Shown here one piece after another: positions 1 through 9,012 of a stretch of DNA of 64,000 bases. How positions within the stretch are numbered: the first letter of the stretch is position 1; each line of letters starts with the position of its first letter. Origin of the DNA: Pandoraea nosoerga (GTDB taxonomy: Bacteria > Pseudomonadota > Gammaproteobacteria > Burkholderiales > Burkholderiaceae); NCBI RefSeq assembly GCF_902459585.1, contig NZ_CABPSC010000013.1, forward strand, positions 62,001 through 126,000, given 5' to 3'. A program made the translations under genes and the position numbers. The notes under the pieces are model-generated. The model was not told the DNA's origin and did not search any database. It saw only the letters and a list, made by a program, of their open reading frames with translations.

Positions 1-27
1 GCGTGCGCGGCGGCGGGCACTCTTCAT
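1..27 (-). CDS. nusB: NusB antitermination factor, N-terminal fragment at window edge
   Basis: Only the first nine codons are inside the window. They read MKSARRRAR, which matches the basic start of Burkholderiaceae NusB. The ATG overlaps the ribH stop codon by one base (TAATG), so the two genes are translationally coupled. NusB normally follows ribH in this group and acts in rRNA transcription antitermination. The call rests on this short peptide and on gene order. Confidence 0.75.
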
Positions 28-539
28 TACCGATCTTCCTCTTCTTCGTTTTCTTCCAATGCGTCGTCGTCGCCGAAAAACTGATCGACGCTTTCGAGCA
101 GATTGGCCATTTCCACTGCCACCCGGGCCGCGTCACGACCCTTTTCCGCGGCGCGCACTTCCGCCTGCGCATCGTTTTCGGTCGTCAGCACCGCATTGGC
201 GATGGGAATGCCGAAATCGAGACCGATGCGCGTGATGCCGGCACCGCTCTCGTTCGATACCAGCTCGAAGTGATACGTTTCGCCGCGGATCACCGCCCCG
301 AGCGCGATGAGGGCATCGAACTGGCCGGTCTCGGCGAGCTTTTGCAGCGCCAGCGGAATTTCCAGGGCGCCGGGCACGGTGACGAGCAGCACGTCGCTCT
401 CGTCGACGCCCAGGCGCTCGAGCTCGGCCACGGCGGCATCGCGCAGCACCGTGCAGAACGCGTCGTTGAAACGCGCCTGGACGATACCCACACGCAGGCC
501 TTCACCGTCGAGTTCCGGCTCCAGTGTTTCGATCTTCAT
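27..539 (-). CDS. ribH: 6,7-dimethyl-8-ribityllumazine synthase
   Basis: Cytoplasmic enzyme of the penultimate riboflavin step. It condenses 5-amino-6-ribitylamino-uracil with 3,4-dihydroxy-2-butanone 4-phosphate to give lumazine. The 170-residue protein has the expected family length. Visible family signatures are VQARFN near the N terminus, VPGALEIP and [14 protein letters not shown]. The C-terminal end is a long acidic tail ([13 protein letters not shown]), an extension common in Burkholderiales. The ATG at 539 is preceded by an AAGGA ribosome binding site. It lies downstream of ribBA and is coupled to nusB. Confidence 0.97.
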   Translation of the reverse strand: MKIETLEPELDGEGLRVGIVQARFNDAFCTVLRDAAVAELERLGVDESDVLLVTVPGALEIPLALQKLAETGQFDALIALGAVIRGETYHFELVSNESGAGITRIGLDFGIPIANAVLTTENDAQAEVRAAEKGRDAARVAVEMANLLESVDQFFGDDDALEENEEEEDR

Positions 540-626
540 AATGGGCTTCCTTTAAAAAGTGCCGTCCCAGGCGGTGCGACCAACAGGAGGCCGGCACGCC
601 CGAGACAGGCAATGCTCGGCAAGGTG

Positions 627-656
627 GCGCCCCGCCGGCCATTGGCGGCGGGGCGC
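627..656 (-). other. Intercistronic GC-rich hairpin between ribBA and ribH
   Basis: GCGCCCCGCC at 627-636 pairs perfectly with GGCGGGGCGC at 647-656 around a 10-base loop. It lies just after the ribBA stop on the transcribed strand, and no U-run follows. It may be a processing or partial-termination element; the function is inferred. Confidence 0.5.
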
Positions 657-670
657 AGATACGGGATTGC

Positions 671-1792
671 TCAGGCGGCGTCGGCGCCGGGCATCGGCTG
701 GAAACCGGTGACCTCGAGGCCGTAACCCGCCATGTTCGGAATCTTGCGCGGGCTGGAGAGCACCCGCATTTTACCGACGCCCAGCTCGCGCAGGATCTGC
801 GCGCCAACGCCATGCGTGCGGAAGTCCACCGGGCGACGCTTCGCGCGCGCGACCTTCTGCGTTTCGTCGAGCGCTTCGAATTGGGCGAACAGGTGCTCGG
901 GCGTTTCCACGCAATTGAGCAGCACGACCACGCCCTTGCCGGCTTCGGCGATGGCCTGCATGGCCCCGGCGAGCGTCCAGGAGTGGGTCGAGACACCGGT
1001 CTCGAGCAGGTCGAACACCGACAGCGGCTCGTGTACGCGCACCAGCGTCTCGTCGGCGGGCGTGGGCGTGCCGCGCACCAGCGCCAGATGCGGATTGCCG
1101 CTCGGCTTGTCGCGGTAAAGCGTGGCCTGGAACGGACCCCATGCGGTCTGCATCTCGCGCGTGGCGACCGTCTCGATCATCGATTCGGTGCGGCTGCGGT
1201 AGTGGATCAGATCGACGATGGTGCCGATCTTGATGTCGTGCTGCTCGGCGAACTCCAGCAGCTGCGGCAGACGCGCCATCGTGCCGTCGTCGTTCATGAT
1301 CTCGCAGATCACGGCCGCGGGCGTGAGGCCGGCCATGGCCGTCAGGTCGCAACCGGCCTCCGTGTGGCCGGCGCGCACGAGCACGCCGCCGGGCTGCGCC
1401 ATGATCGGGAACACGTGTCCAGGCTGGACGATGTCTTCGGGGCGCGCGTCGCGCGCGATCGCTGTCTGCACCGTGTGGGCGCGATCGGCCGCCGAAATCC
1501 CCGTCGTCACGCCTTCGGCCGCCTCGATCGACAGCGTGAAGGCCGTGCCGTATTGCGTGCCGTTGCGATAGGTCATCAGCGGCAGGTTGAGCTGCTTGCA
1601 GCGCGCCTGCGTGAGCGTGAGGCAGATCAGCCCGCGACCGTACTTCGCCATGAAATTGATGGCCTCGGGCGTGGCGAACTCGGCCGCCATGACCAGATCG
1701 CCCTCGTTCTCACGATCTTCCTCGTCGACGAGGACTACCATGCGGCCGGCCTTCAGCTCGGCAATGATTTCTTCTGTAGTGGCCAACGGCAT
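671..1792 (-). CDS. ribBA: 3,4-dihydroxy-2-butanone 4-phosphate synthase fused to a degenerate GTP cyclohydrolase II domain
   Basis: Supplies the four-carbon unit for RibH from ribulose 5-phosphate. Residues about 1-200 form a complete RibB domain: [10 protein letters not shown] metal/substrate motif, then [10 protein letters not shown], with [13 protein letters not shown] later. Residues about 205-373 resemble GTP cyclohydrolase II. However, the zinc-binding cysteine cluster (usual form GSLRCDC) is replaced by STHSWTLAG, so cyclohydrolase activity is unlikely. This is a known RibBX-type arrangement in related bacteria and implies a separate ribA elsewhere. I start at ATG 1792; the frame opens at a TTG three codons upstream. 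A TAGAAT -10-like hexamer (minus strand, 1829-1834) is the only promoter hint. Confidence 0.95.
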   Translation of the reverse strand: MPLATTEEIIAELKAGRMVVLVDEEDRENEGDLVMAAEFATPEAINFMAKYGRGLICLTLTQARCKQLNLPLMTYRNGTQYGTAFTLSIEAAEGVTTGISAADRAHTVQTAIARDARPEDIVQPGHVFPIMAQPGGVLVRAGHTEAGCDLTAMAGLTPAAVICEIMNDDGTMARLPQLLEFAEQHDIKIGTIVDLIHYRSRTESMIETVATREMQTAWGPFQATLYRDKPSGNPHLALVRGTPTPADETLVRVHEPLSVFDLLETGVSTHSWTLAGAMQAIAEAGKGVVVLLNCVETPEHLFAQFEALDETQKVARAKRRPVDFRTHGVGAQILRELGVGKMRVLSSPRKIPNMAGYGLEVTGFQPMPGADAA

Positions 1793-1995
1793 AGCGGGCA
1801 ACGCGGGGGCTGAATTTGGAAAGGCTCTATTCTACGCCAAGCCGGTGTCCGGCAGCGGCCGAATCTCTTGCCGCGGCGGCCTGGCGACGTCGGGCAATGC
1901 TGTTTCAGGCGCCGTCCGAATCGAGGGCGGACGGATCGCCCCCCGAAATGCGACGTCGATATCGCCATCGTCGGAACATTCTGAAAACAAAGGCA

Positions 1996-2040
1996 TTGAC
2001 CTAAGTGATATCCGTCTCTATAGTTAGGTGCATGACTAAC
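1996..2040 (+). promoter_or_regulatory. Sigma70 promoter and overlapping inverted repeat at the ArsR start codon
   Basis: TTGACC (1996-2001), a 17-base spacer and TATAGT (2019-2024) make a near-consensus promoter. The predicted transcription start falls at about 2031-2032, on the A of the start codon. An inverted repeat GTTAG-N8-CTAAC (2023-2040) covers the -10 end and the start codon, as expected for an autorepressor operator. Confidence 0.65.
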
Positions 2041-2364
2041 CAATCGATACCGCTCGATCGTATTTTCCAGGCGCTGTCGGACCCGACGCGCCGGGCGGTC
2101 GTCGAGCGTCTCACGCTGGGGCCGGCGTCGGTGAGCGAGCTGGCGCGTCCGTTCTCGATGGCGCTGCCGTCGTTCTCGCAGCATCTGAACGTGCTGGAGG
2201 AGAGCGGTCTGGTGGTCTCGCGAAAGCAGGGCCGCGTGCGCACGTACTCGCTCGAGACCGAAACGCTGGCCGGTGCGCAGGACTGGCTGCAACGGCAGCG
2301 CGACACATGGACGCGCCGCCTCGATCAGCTCGACAACTACCTGTTACAGATGAAGGAGACGTGA
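2032..2364 (+). CDS. ArsR/SmtB-family HTH repressor
   Basis: Small winged-helix regulator of 110 residues. It has the family opening ([17 protein letters not shown]) and a recognition region ([20 protein letters not shown]). There is no metal-binding CVC motif, so this belongs to the non-metal branch usually paired with AHSA1/SRPBCC proteins, and that is the gene that follows. The frame extends upstream to GTG 2005, but the promoter lies inside that stretch, so ATG 2032 is the start and the mRNA is probably leaderless. It probably represses its own two-gene operon. Confidence 0.9.
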   Translation: MTNQSIPLDRIFQALSDPTRRAVVERLTLGPASVSELARPFSMALPSFSQHLNVLEESGLVVSRKQGRVRTYSLETETLAGAQDWLQRQRDTWTRRLDQLDNYLLQMKET

Positions 2365-2366
2365 AC

Positions 2367-2867
2367 ATGAGCCGTGCCAATCTTTTCTCCGTCGACCCGA
2401 AGCTCGACCTCGTGCTCGAGCGCTACATCGACGTGCCGTGCGAGCGCGTCTGGGCCGCGTGGACGCAACCCGAGCACATCAAGAAGTGGTTCACGCCAGC
2501 GCCCTGGAAAACGGTCGACTGCGAGCTCGATCTACGCCCGGGCGGCTTGTTTCGCACGGTGATGGCGTCGCCCGAAGGTCAGCAGTTTCCGAACGACGGT
2601 TGCTATCTGGAAGTCGTCGAAAATTCGCGCCTCGTCTGGACCAACGCCATGTTGCCGGGCTTTCGTCCCGCACCGCCGCCCGCGACCGATCACTGCGGCA
2701 GCTTTCTGTTTACCGCGGCGGTGCTCATGGAGGCGCACGGCAAGGGTACGCGCTACACGGCGATGGCGATTCATCGCGACGAGGCCGCACGCGCCCAACA
2801 TGAGGCGATGGGCTTTCACGAAGGCTGGGGCAAGGCGCTCGATCAGCTGGTCGAATTGATGCAGTAA
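2367..2867 (+). CDS. SRPBCC (AHSA1-like) domain protein
   Basis: A 166-residue single-domain protein of the START/Bet v1-like fold. Markers are the opening [43 protein letters not shown] and the C-terminal [13 protein letters not shown] helix. Members bind hydrophobic ligands; the ligand here is unknown. It starts two bases after the ArsR stop with an AAGGAG site (2353-2358) inside the ArsR end, so the two are one operon. The frame is open further upstream, but ATG 2367 has the ribosome binding site. Confidence 0.9.
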   Translation: MSRANLFSVDPKLDLVLERYIDVPCERVWAAWTQPEHIKKWFTPAPWKTVDCELDLRPGGLFRTVMASPEGQQFPNDGCYLEVVENSRLVWTNAMLPGFRPAPPPATDHCGSFLFTAAVLMEAHGKGTRYTAMAIHRDEAARAQHEAMGFHEGWGKALDQLVELMQ

Positions 2868-2911
2868 GGCGGGGCGCGGCACGGCGGAGCGCAGCTTACC
2901 CGCTCTCGCCG

Positions 2912-3802
2912 TCACGGCGCAAACAGATGCTCGGCGGTGAAGTCGACGAAGGCACGGATCTTCGGCGACAGGTGGCGGCTCGATGGCCACAGTACGTGGA
3001 ACACCATTTCCTGCGTCGTGTACTCGTCGAGCACGGTCACGAGGCTGCCCCGTTGCAATTGAGCGCGAACGGCAATTTCAGGCACGCACGCGACGCCAAG
3101 TCCCTGCTCGGCGAAACACACCTGCGGATCGAGCGTATTCGTCACCATGCTGGGCGGCAGTTCGATCGCGGGCGTCTCGCCCGACGGGGTGCCCAGCGGC
3201 CACACGTCGAGCTTGCCCGTGCTGGGGTAGCGATAGAGCAGACAGGCGTGCCGCGCCAGGTCTTCCGGGCGGCGCGGCGTTCCGGCCGCGGCGAAATAGG
3301 AGGGTGAGCCCACGACGACCTTGCGGCACGTGCCGAGCCGTCGCGCAATGAGCCGCGAGTCGCTCGGCGGCCCGGTGCGAATCACGGCGTCGAAGCCTTC
3401 CTCGATGACGTCGACGAGCCGGTCCGAATAATCGATGTCGAGCTCGATGTCCGGATACTGCCGTTTGAAATCCCCCAGCTTCGGCATGAACACGGTCCCG
3501 ACGGACGGCAGGCTGATGCGCAGCTTGCCGCGCGGGGCTTCGCGCGTTTGCATCAGTTCCGCTTCGGCCGATTCCACTTCGCAGAGAATGCGCCGGCAGC
3601 GCTCGAGGAACATCGCGCCCTCGGGGGTGAGCGTAACGGTCCGCGTAGAGCGGTGAAACAGCCGCACGCCGAGCCGCGCCTCGAGCCGGGCGATGGCCTT
3701 GCTCACGGCCGACGCCGAAATGCCCAACTGGCGGCCCGTCTCGGTAAAGCTGCGCGACGTGCAGACGCGAACGAACGCATCGAGCGATCCCAGATTCTCC
3801 AT
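2912..3802 (-). CDS. LysR-family transcriptional regulator
   Basis: A 296-residue LTTR. It has an N-terminal winged HTH (LDAFVRVCTSRSFTETGRQL, then SASAVSKAIARLEARLGVRLF) and the usual two-lobe effector domain. It is divergent from the MFS gene at 3941 across 138 bases, which suggests control of that exporter. The gap contains a TTTG-N6-CAAA near-palindrome around 3823-3836. ATG 3802 (MENLGS) begins exactly at the canonical LTTR N terminus; a longer open frame upstream reads through the divergent promoter and is rejected. Confidence 0.92.
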   Translation of the reverse strand: MENLGSLDAFVRVCTSRSFTETGRQLGISASAVSKAIARLEARLGVRLFHRSTRTVTLTPEGAMFLERCRRILCEVESAEAELMQTREAPRGKLRISLPSVGTVFMPKLGDFKRQYPDIELDIDYSDRLVDVIEEGFDAVIRTGPPSDSRLIARRLGTCRKVVVGSPSYFAAAGTPRRPEDLARHACLLYRYPSTGKLDVWPLGTPSGETPAIELPPSMVTNTLDPQVCFAEQGLGVACVPEIAVRAQLQRGSLVTVLDEYTTQEMVFHVLWPSSRHLSPKIRAFVDFTAEHLFAP

Positions 3803-3940
3803 CCGACATTCCCTATTGATGACTTTGGTGTCACAAATATTTTGCACTGTAGCCTGTTTTTCTTCGATACGGAGGTCGGCACCATGGCGATGTGTCGCCC
3901 GACGGGCGTTGGAATGGTCTGGAATCGAGGAGAAGCGTTC

Positions 3941-5134
3941 ATGAATGAATTGACGGCAGGCGCATTGCCGAAGGATGTGGAGCGGTTGCCCCTCGGCGGG
4001 CTGCTCGCGCTGGCCATGGCAGCCTTTATCACGCTGCTGACCGAGATCATGCCGGCGGGCTTGCTGTCGTCGATCGCCCGAGGGCTCGACGTGACGGACA
4101 GCCTCGCTGGCCAGTTCATCACCGCTTACGCGGCCGGCGCGCTGGTGGCGGCGATCCCCGTCACGGCGCTCACGCAAGGTGTGCGGCGGCGCGCGTTGCT
4201 GCTGAGCGCGATCGCCGGCTTTGCCGTCGTGAACCTGGTGACGGCGCTCTCGGGCTGTTACGCCGTATCCCTGGTTGCCCGATTCCTTGCCGGTGTGTTC
4301 GGCGGCATCGTATGGTCGCTGCTGGCAGGCTACTCGGTACGGATGTCGCCGGCGCGCTACGCCGGACGCGCCATTGCGATCTCCGGGGCGGGCGCGACGG
4401 CCGCACTGGTGCTCGGTGTACCCGCGGGCACCTTGCTGGGACGTGTGATCGGCTGGCAGGGGGCGTTCGGTTTGATGTCAGGGCTGTGCGCGCTGCTGAT
4501 TGCGTGGGTGCTGGCCGTCGTCCCCGATTTCCCGGGGCAGTCGCGGCAGCAGCGCCATGCGCTCGGCAAGGTGATCGCGATGCCCGGCATCCGGTCGGTA
4601 CTGTGTGTGGTGCTCACCTTCGTGGCGGCTCACAACGTCCTCTACATCTACATCGAGCCGTTCTTGCAGCCGTCGGGCCTGTCGGCGAGCGTCGGCGCCG
4701 TGCTCTTCGTCTTCGGGGCCGGCTCGATCATCGGCCTGTGGATCGCGGGCGCCATCGTTGACCGCGAGTTGCGGGTGCTGGCGGTGTCCGGCCTCGCAAT
4801 GTTCGGTCTGGCCGCCCTGCTGCTCGGCCTGTGGGGGCACAACCCCCGCGTGGTGTACGTGGCGGCGCTTGTGTGGGGCCTCGCCTTCGGCGGCTTCTCG
4901 ACGATCACCCAGACGGCGCTTGCCCGTCTTGCGGGCGATGCAATGGACGTTGCGCAGTCCGCCTACGTGACCGGTTGGAACATCGCGGTTGCGACGGGTG
5001 GCGTTGTGGGCGGCATGCTGCTCGATCGCGCCGGCACCGGCGCGTTTGCATGGGCGATGATGGCAATGCTGCTGGCGTCGTGGGCAGCCACGGTGTTCGG
5101 CATGAACCGGGCGCTCTCGTCGCGCTCCGCGTGA
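3941..5134 (+). CDS. MFS transporter, DHA1-type efflux family
   Basis: A 397-residue 12-helix major facilitator in the inner membrane. Features are ALAMAAFITLLTEIMPAGLL in helix 1, a TDSLAGQFITAYAAGALV segment in helix 2 and a family-typical LAGYSVRMSPARYAGRAIA stretch after helix 4. Length and order match sugar/drug proton antiporters of the AraJ/YdhP type; the substrate is unknown. ATG 3941 has an AGGAGA site at about 3928-3933. The divergent LysR gene is the likely regulator. Confidence 0.9.
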   Translation: MNELTAGALPKDVERLPLGGLLALAMAAFITLLTEIMPAGLLSSIARGLDVTDSLAGQFITAYAAGALVAAIPVTALTQGVRRRALLLSAIAGFAVVNLVTALSGCYAVSLVARFLAGVFGGIVWSLLAGYSVRMSPARYAGRAIAISGAGATAALVLGVPAGTLLGRVIGWQGAFGLMSGLCALLIAWVLAVVPDFPGQSRQQRHALGKVIAMPGIRSVLCVVLTFVAAHNVLYIYIEPFLQPSGLSASVGAVLFVFGAGSIIGLWIAGAIVDRELRVLAVSGLAMFGLAALLLGLWGHNPRVVYVAALVWGLAFGGFSTITQTALARLAGDAMDVAQSAYVTGWNIAVATGGVVGGMLLDRAGTGAFAWAMMAMLLASWAATVFGMNRALSSRSA

Positions 5135-5149
5135 GCCGGCGCCGGCGAT

Positions 5150-5179
5150 AAAAAAAGACGTGCCCATGGGCACGTCTTT
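5150..5179. terminator. Bidirectional rho-independent terminator
   Basis: A perfect 26-base palindrome at 5154-5179 is centred between 5166 and 5167. It sits between the convergent MFS and livF genes. A seven-A run at 5150-5156 overlaps its left end and gives a U-tract for the minus-strand liv operon. The plus side ends in TTT only. Confidence 0.85.
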
Positions 5180-5236
5180 GTCCTGCAGCGCCAGCGCGTG
5201 ACACGCGCTGTGGCGTGCCCGCATCAGCTGCCTGAA

Positions 5237-5938
5237 TCAAGCGCCAAGATAGGCGCGCTTGATGTCGTCGTTGGCGAGCAGGTTTTGCGCGGAATCGGCC
5301 AGCACGACGCGGCCGGTCTCGAGAACATAGCCGCGATCGGCCACATGCAGCGCCTTGTTCGCGTTTTGTTCGACGAGGAATACCGTCACGCCTTCGTCGC
5401 GAATGGCTCGAATGATGTCGAAGATCTGGGCGATCACGAGCGGGGCGAGGCCAAGCGTCGGTTCGTCGAGCAGCAGCAGGCGCGGACGGCTCATCAGCGC
5501 CCGGCCGATCGCCAGCATCTGCTGCTCGCCGCCGGACATCGTGCCCGCGCGCTGCTTGCCGCGCTGGGCAAGCCGCGGGAACAGCTTGAAGACATGCTCC
5601 ATGCCGGCATCGATGTCTTCCTTCGAGGCGAAGAACCCGCCCATCTTCAGGTTCTCGATGACGGTCAGGCTCGGGAACACGCGCCGGCCTTCCGGCGAAA
5701 TGGCGAGCCCCATGCGCATGATCTCGTGCGTGGGGCGGCCGGTGATGTCGTGGCCTTCGAATGTCACGCGCCCGCTCGAGGCGCGCGGCGTGCCGCACAC
5801 CGTCATCATGAGCGTGGTCTTGCCCGCGCCGTTGCTGCCGATGAGCGTGACGATCTCGCCCTTGTTCACTTCGATCGACACGCCCGAGAGCGCCTCGACG
5901 GCCCCGTAGTGGGTGTGGATCTGTTCCAGCTTGAGCAT
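5237..5938 (-). CDS. livF: Branched-chain amino acid ABC transporter ATPase LivF
   Basis: A 233-residue cytoplasmic ATPase of the LIV (HAAT) importer. It has Walker A GSNGAGKTT, signature SGGEQQ, Walker B LLLLDEPTLG and a switch histidine region VFLVEQN. It is the last gene of livKHMGF. The ATG overlaps the livG stop by one base (TAATG), and a strong terminator follows. Substrate specificity for leucine/isoleucine/valine is inferred from the family; some Burkholderiaceae paralogues carry other amino acids. Confidence 0.95.
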   Translation of the reverse strand: MLKLEQIHTHYGAVEALSGVSIEVNKGEIVTLIGSNGAGKTTLMMTVCGTPRASSGRVTFEGHDITGRPTHEIMRMGLAISPEGRRVFPSLTVIENLKMGGFFASKEDIDAGMEHVFKLFPRLAQRGKQRAGTMSGGEQQMLAIGRALMSRPRLLLLDEPTLGLAPLVIAQIFDIIRAIRDEGVTVFLVEQNANKALHVADRGYVLETGRVVLADSAQNLLANDDIKRAYLGA

Positions 5939-6705
5939 TATTCCTCTCCGAGGTAGGCCTTGATGACGCGCGGGTCGTTGCGCACCTCGTCGGGCTTGCC
6001 GATCATGATCGGCTTGCCGTGTTCCATCACGAGAATCCGATCGGAGACGCCCATCACGAGACTCATGTCGTGCTCGATGAGCAGCACCGAGATCCCGAAC
6101 TCGTGGCGCAGATTGTCGACGAGCTGCTGCAGCTCGATCTTCTCCTGCGGGTTCAGGCCGGCGGCCGGTTCGTCGAGCATGAGCAGACGCGGCTCGGTGA
6201 TCATGCAGCGCGCGATTTCCAGGCGGCGCTGATGACCATACGAAAGCGTGCCCGCTTCGCGGTTGGCCACCGCCGTGAGGCCCAGGCGGTCGAGCCACGC
6301 CTTGGCGCGCTCCAGCGCCGTGCGCTCGGCGCGACGGAACGCTCCCGTGGAGAAGAGTCCCTGCAGGAAGCCGCTGTGCACGCGCATGTGCTGCGCCACG
6401 AGCAGGTTTTCCACGACCGTCAGTTGGCGGAACAGGCGAATGTTCTGAAACGTGCGCACCAGACCGCGCCGCGCGACCATGTGGCTTGGCAGGCCGGTGA
6501 TGTCGTCGCCGTCGAGCGTGATCGACCCGCTCGTGGGACGGTAGAAGCCGCCCACGCAGTTGAACACTGTGGTCTTGCCGGCGCCGTTCGGGCCGATGAT
6601 CGCGAAGACTTCGTTCTTGCGGACGTCGAACTCGACGCCGTCGACAGCCAGCAGGCCGCCGAAGCGCATCTGCAGGCCGGAGAGTTTCAACAGTTCTGCA
6701 CTCAT
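5938..6705 (-). CDS. livG: Branched-chain amino acid ABC transporter ATPase LivG
   Basis: A 255-residue ATPase partner of LivF. It has Walker [10 protein letters not shown], the long LivG-type insertion after [15 protein letters not shown], signature [10 protein letters not shown] and Walker [11 protein letters not shown]. It ends with the LivG C-terminal element [19 protein letters not shown] 6705 ([10 protein letters not shown]) overlaps the livM stop by four bases (ATGA), so the genes are coupled. Confidence 0.95.
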   Translation of the reverse strand: MSAELLKLSGLQMRFGGLLAVDGVEFDVRKNEVFAIIGPNGAGKTTVFNCVGGFYRPTSGSITLDGDDITGLPSHMVARRGLVRTFQNIRLFRQLTVVENLLVAQHMRVHSGFLQGLFSTGAFRRAERTALERAKAWLDRLGLTAVANREAGTLSYGHQRRLEIARCMITEPRLLMLDEPAAGLNPQEKIELQQLVDNLRHEFGISVLLIEHDMSLVMGVSDRILVMEHGKPIMIGKPDEVRNDPRVIKAYLGEE

Positions 6706-7976
6706 TGCGGCAACTCCACATGCGGGCGGGTGGCGGGCAACAGGCCCTGCGGACGCCACATCATCATCAGCACCATCACCAGACCGAAAATCAGCATGCG
6801 GTATTCGGCGAAGTCGCGCGCGACTTCCGGCAGGATCGTGAGCAGGATGGCCGCGAGAATCACGCCGATCTGCGAGCCCATGCCGCCGAGCACCACCACG
6901 GCGAGAATGAGCGCCGATTCGATGAACGTGAACGATTCGGGCGTGACCAACCCCTGACGGGCCGCGAAGAACGCGCCGGCCAGGCCCGCGAACGACGCCC
7001 CCAGCGTGAACGCCGAGAGCTTGATGCGGGTCGGGTTCAGGCCCAGCGAGCGGCATGCGATTTCGTCTTCGCGCAGCGCTTCCCATGCGCGGCCGATCGG
7101 CATGCGGATGAGGCGGCTCGTGACGAACAGCGTAAAGCCCACGAGGGCGAAGGCGAGCAGGTACAGGAAGATGACCATGTGCGAGCCGCTGTAGTCGAGC
7201 CCGATCAGTTCGTGGAAAGTCTTTGCACCCTCGACGCTGGAGGAGCGCGCCATTTCGAACCCGAACACGCTCGGCTTCGGAATGCCCGACACGCCGTCGG
7301 GACCGCCCGTGATGCTGGTGAGGTTGTTGAGCAGCAGGCGGATGATTTCACCGAAGCCCAGCGTCACGATGGCCAGATAGTCGCCGCGCAGGCGCAGCAC
7401 CGGGAAGCCGAGCAGAAAGCCGAAAGTGGCCGACATGAGCGCGGCGATCGGCAGGCATTCCCAGAACGTGAAGCCGAAGTACTGGTTGAGCAGCGCATAC
7501 GTATAGCCGCCTACCGCGTAGAAGCCGACGTAACCGAGGTCGAGGAGGCCGGCGAAGCCCACCACGATGTTCAGGCCAAGGCCGAGCACGCAGTAGATGA
7601 GGGCGAGCGTCGCCACGTCCACCGCACCGCGCGAGCCGATGAACGGCCACACCAGACCGACGGCGAGCAGCACCCACATCGCGCTCAACTGCTGCCGGCG
7701 GCCCAGGGCAGGCACGCTCGGCACCTTGATCGCGCGCGTGGAGCGCAGCAGCAGCGGCTTGATCAGCTGGAACACGAAGATGACGGCCGCGGCGATCCAG
7801 ACGGGGCGCCAGTGTTGCTCCAGCACGACCTTGTAGCCTTCGAGCTTGAGTTGCAGGCCCAGGATAGGGGCCGTGAGAACGATCGTCATGAGCGCGGAGA
7901 TGACCGCGCCCTTGAGCGTATCGCCTGCCGGCGCGCGTTGTGCGGTGCCGGACTTTAGCGTGAGTTGTTGTGTCAT
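6702..7976 (-). CDS. livM: Branched-chain amino acid ABC transporter permease LivM
   Basis: A 424-residue inner-membrane permease. The first 120 residues hold two hydrophobic segments before the conserved permease core, as in the long E. coli-type LivM. The core contains [25 protein letters not shown] and the cytoplasmic loop [22 protein letters not shown] that contacts the ATPases. It lies eight bases after livH and overlaps livG. Confidence 0.94.
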   Translation of the reverse strand: MTQQLTLKSGTAQRAPAGDTLKGAVISALMTIVLTAPILGLQLKLEGYKVVLEQHWRPVWIAAAVIFVFQLIKPLLLRSTRAIKVPSVPALGRRQQLSAMWVLLAVGLVWPFIGSRGAVDVATLALIYCVLGLGLNIVVGFAGLLDLGYVGFYAVGGYTYALLNQYFGFTFWECLPIAALMSATFGFLLGFPVLRLRGDYLAIVTLGFGEIIRLLLNNLTSITGGPDGVSGIPKPSVFGFEMARSSSVEGAKTFHELIGLDYSGSHMVIFLYLLAFALVGFTLFVTSRLIRMPIGRAWEALREDEIACRSLGLNPTRIKLSAFTLGASFAGLAGAFFAARQGLVTPESFTFIESALILAVVVLGGMGSQIGVILAAILLTILPEVARDFAEYRMLIFGLVMVLMMMWRPQGLLPATRPHVELPQ

Positions 7977-7984
7977 GGTCGACC

Positions 7985-8908
7985 TCAGACTTTCTCGACG
8001 TCGGGCTTGCCCAGCAGGCCGGTCGGGCGGAACAGCAGCACGAGCACCAGCAGGCAGAAGGCCACGATGTCCTTGTACTCGGAGGGCATGTAGCCCGAGG
8101 CGAGGGTCTCCGCCAGCCCGAGCAGCACGCCGCCGAGCATGGCGCCGGGAATGCTGCCGATACCGCCGAGCACTGCCGCGGTAAACGCCTTGATGCCGGC
8201 GATGAAGCCGATGTACGGATTGAGCTTGCCGATGGTCAGGCCGATCAGCACGCCGCCCACGGCCGCGAGCATGGCGCCGAGCACGAACGTGAACGAGATC
8301 ACGCGGTTCGTGTCGATGCCGAGCAGGTTGGCCATGCGCATGTCCTCGGCGCAGGCGCGGCAGGCGCGGCCCATGCGTGAGTTGGCGATGAACAGCGTGA
8401 GCAGGATCATCAGCGCGACCGTCACGCCCACGATCAGCATGCGAGCATAGGGAATGGTCACCGTGAACTCGCCCATCGGAATGTCGATGGCGCCGGAGAT
8501 CAGCATCGGCACGGAAACGTCACGCGCGCCCTGGCCGATCTGCACGTAGTTCTGCAGGAAGATGGACATGCCGATCGCGGAGATCAGCGGTCCGAGGCGA
8601 GGTCCGCCGCGCAGCGGGCGATACGCCACGCGCTCGATCGCGAAACCGTAAAGGCCCGTGACCAGCACCGACACCAGCAGCGCCGCCCCGAGCACGAGCG
8701 GTAGGGGGTAGCCCGCTGCGGTGCCGATGGCAGTCAGTGTGACGAGCCCGACATAGGCGCCGATCATGTAGATCTCGCCGTGGGCGAAGTTGATCATACC
8801 GATGATGCCGTAGACCATTGTGTAGCCAATGGCGATCAACGCGTAGATCGCGCCCAGCGTCAGGCCATTGACCAGTTGCTGGGCAAGCTGTGGGAAAAAA
8901 TCGTTCAT
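7985..8908 (-). CDS. livH: Branched-chain amino acid ABC transporter permease LivH
   Basis: A 307-residue permease with about eight membrane segments. It has the LivH opening ([39 protein letters not shown]) and the coupling loop [20 protein letters not shown]. It is transcribed after livK across a 104-base gap holding a stable hairpin, which probably sets lower expression than the binding protein. Confidence 0.95.
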   Translation of the reverse strand: MNDFFPQLAQQLVNGLTLGAIYALIAIGYTMVYGIIGMINFAHGEIYMIGAYVGLVTLTAIGTAAGYPLPLVLGAALLVSVLVTGLYGFAIERVAYRPLRGGPRLGPLISAIGMSIFLQNYVQIGQGARDVSVPMLISGAIDIPMGEFTVTIPYARMLIVGVTVALMILLTLFIANSRMGRACRACAEDMRMANLLGIDTNRVISFTFVLGAMLAAVGGVLIGLTIGKLNPYIGFIAGIKAFTAAVLGGIGSIPGAMLGGVLLGLAETLASGYMPSEYKDIVAFCLLVLVLLFRPTGLLGKPDVEKV

Positions 8909-8950
8909 GCGGGAAGCCTCGCGACGAGCGGGGGCCGAACGCGAATGCGC

Positions 8951-8976
8951 GCCGCCCGCCAGAGGCGGCGGGCGGC
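8951..8976 (-). other. Intercistronic hairpin between livK and livH
   Basis: GCCGCCCGCC (8951-8960) and GGCGGGCGGC (8967-8976) form a perfect 10-bp stem with a six-base loop. No U-tract follows. Such elements after binding-protein genes commonly stabilise the upstream mRNA and reduce read-through; that role is inferred here. Confidence 0.6.
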
Positions 8977-9012
8977 AGGGGGTGATTCGCTGGCCGGTAA
9001 AGCGTCAGGGAA

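Noticed and set aside
1793-2000. FMN riboswitch upstream of ribBA
   Set aside because: I looked for the conserved RFN core blocks on the minus strand and saw none; the ribD upstream gap also shows none.
2912-4177. 421-codon form of the LysR protein
   Set aside because: The added N-terminal residues would run across the divergent MFS start; MENLGS at 3802 is the LTTR start.
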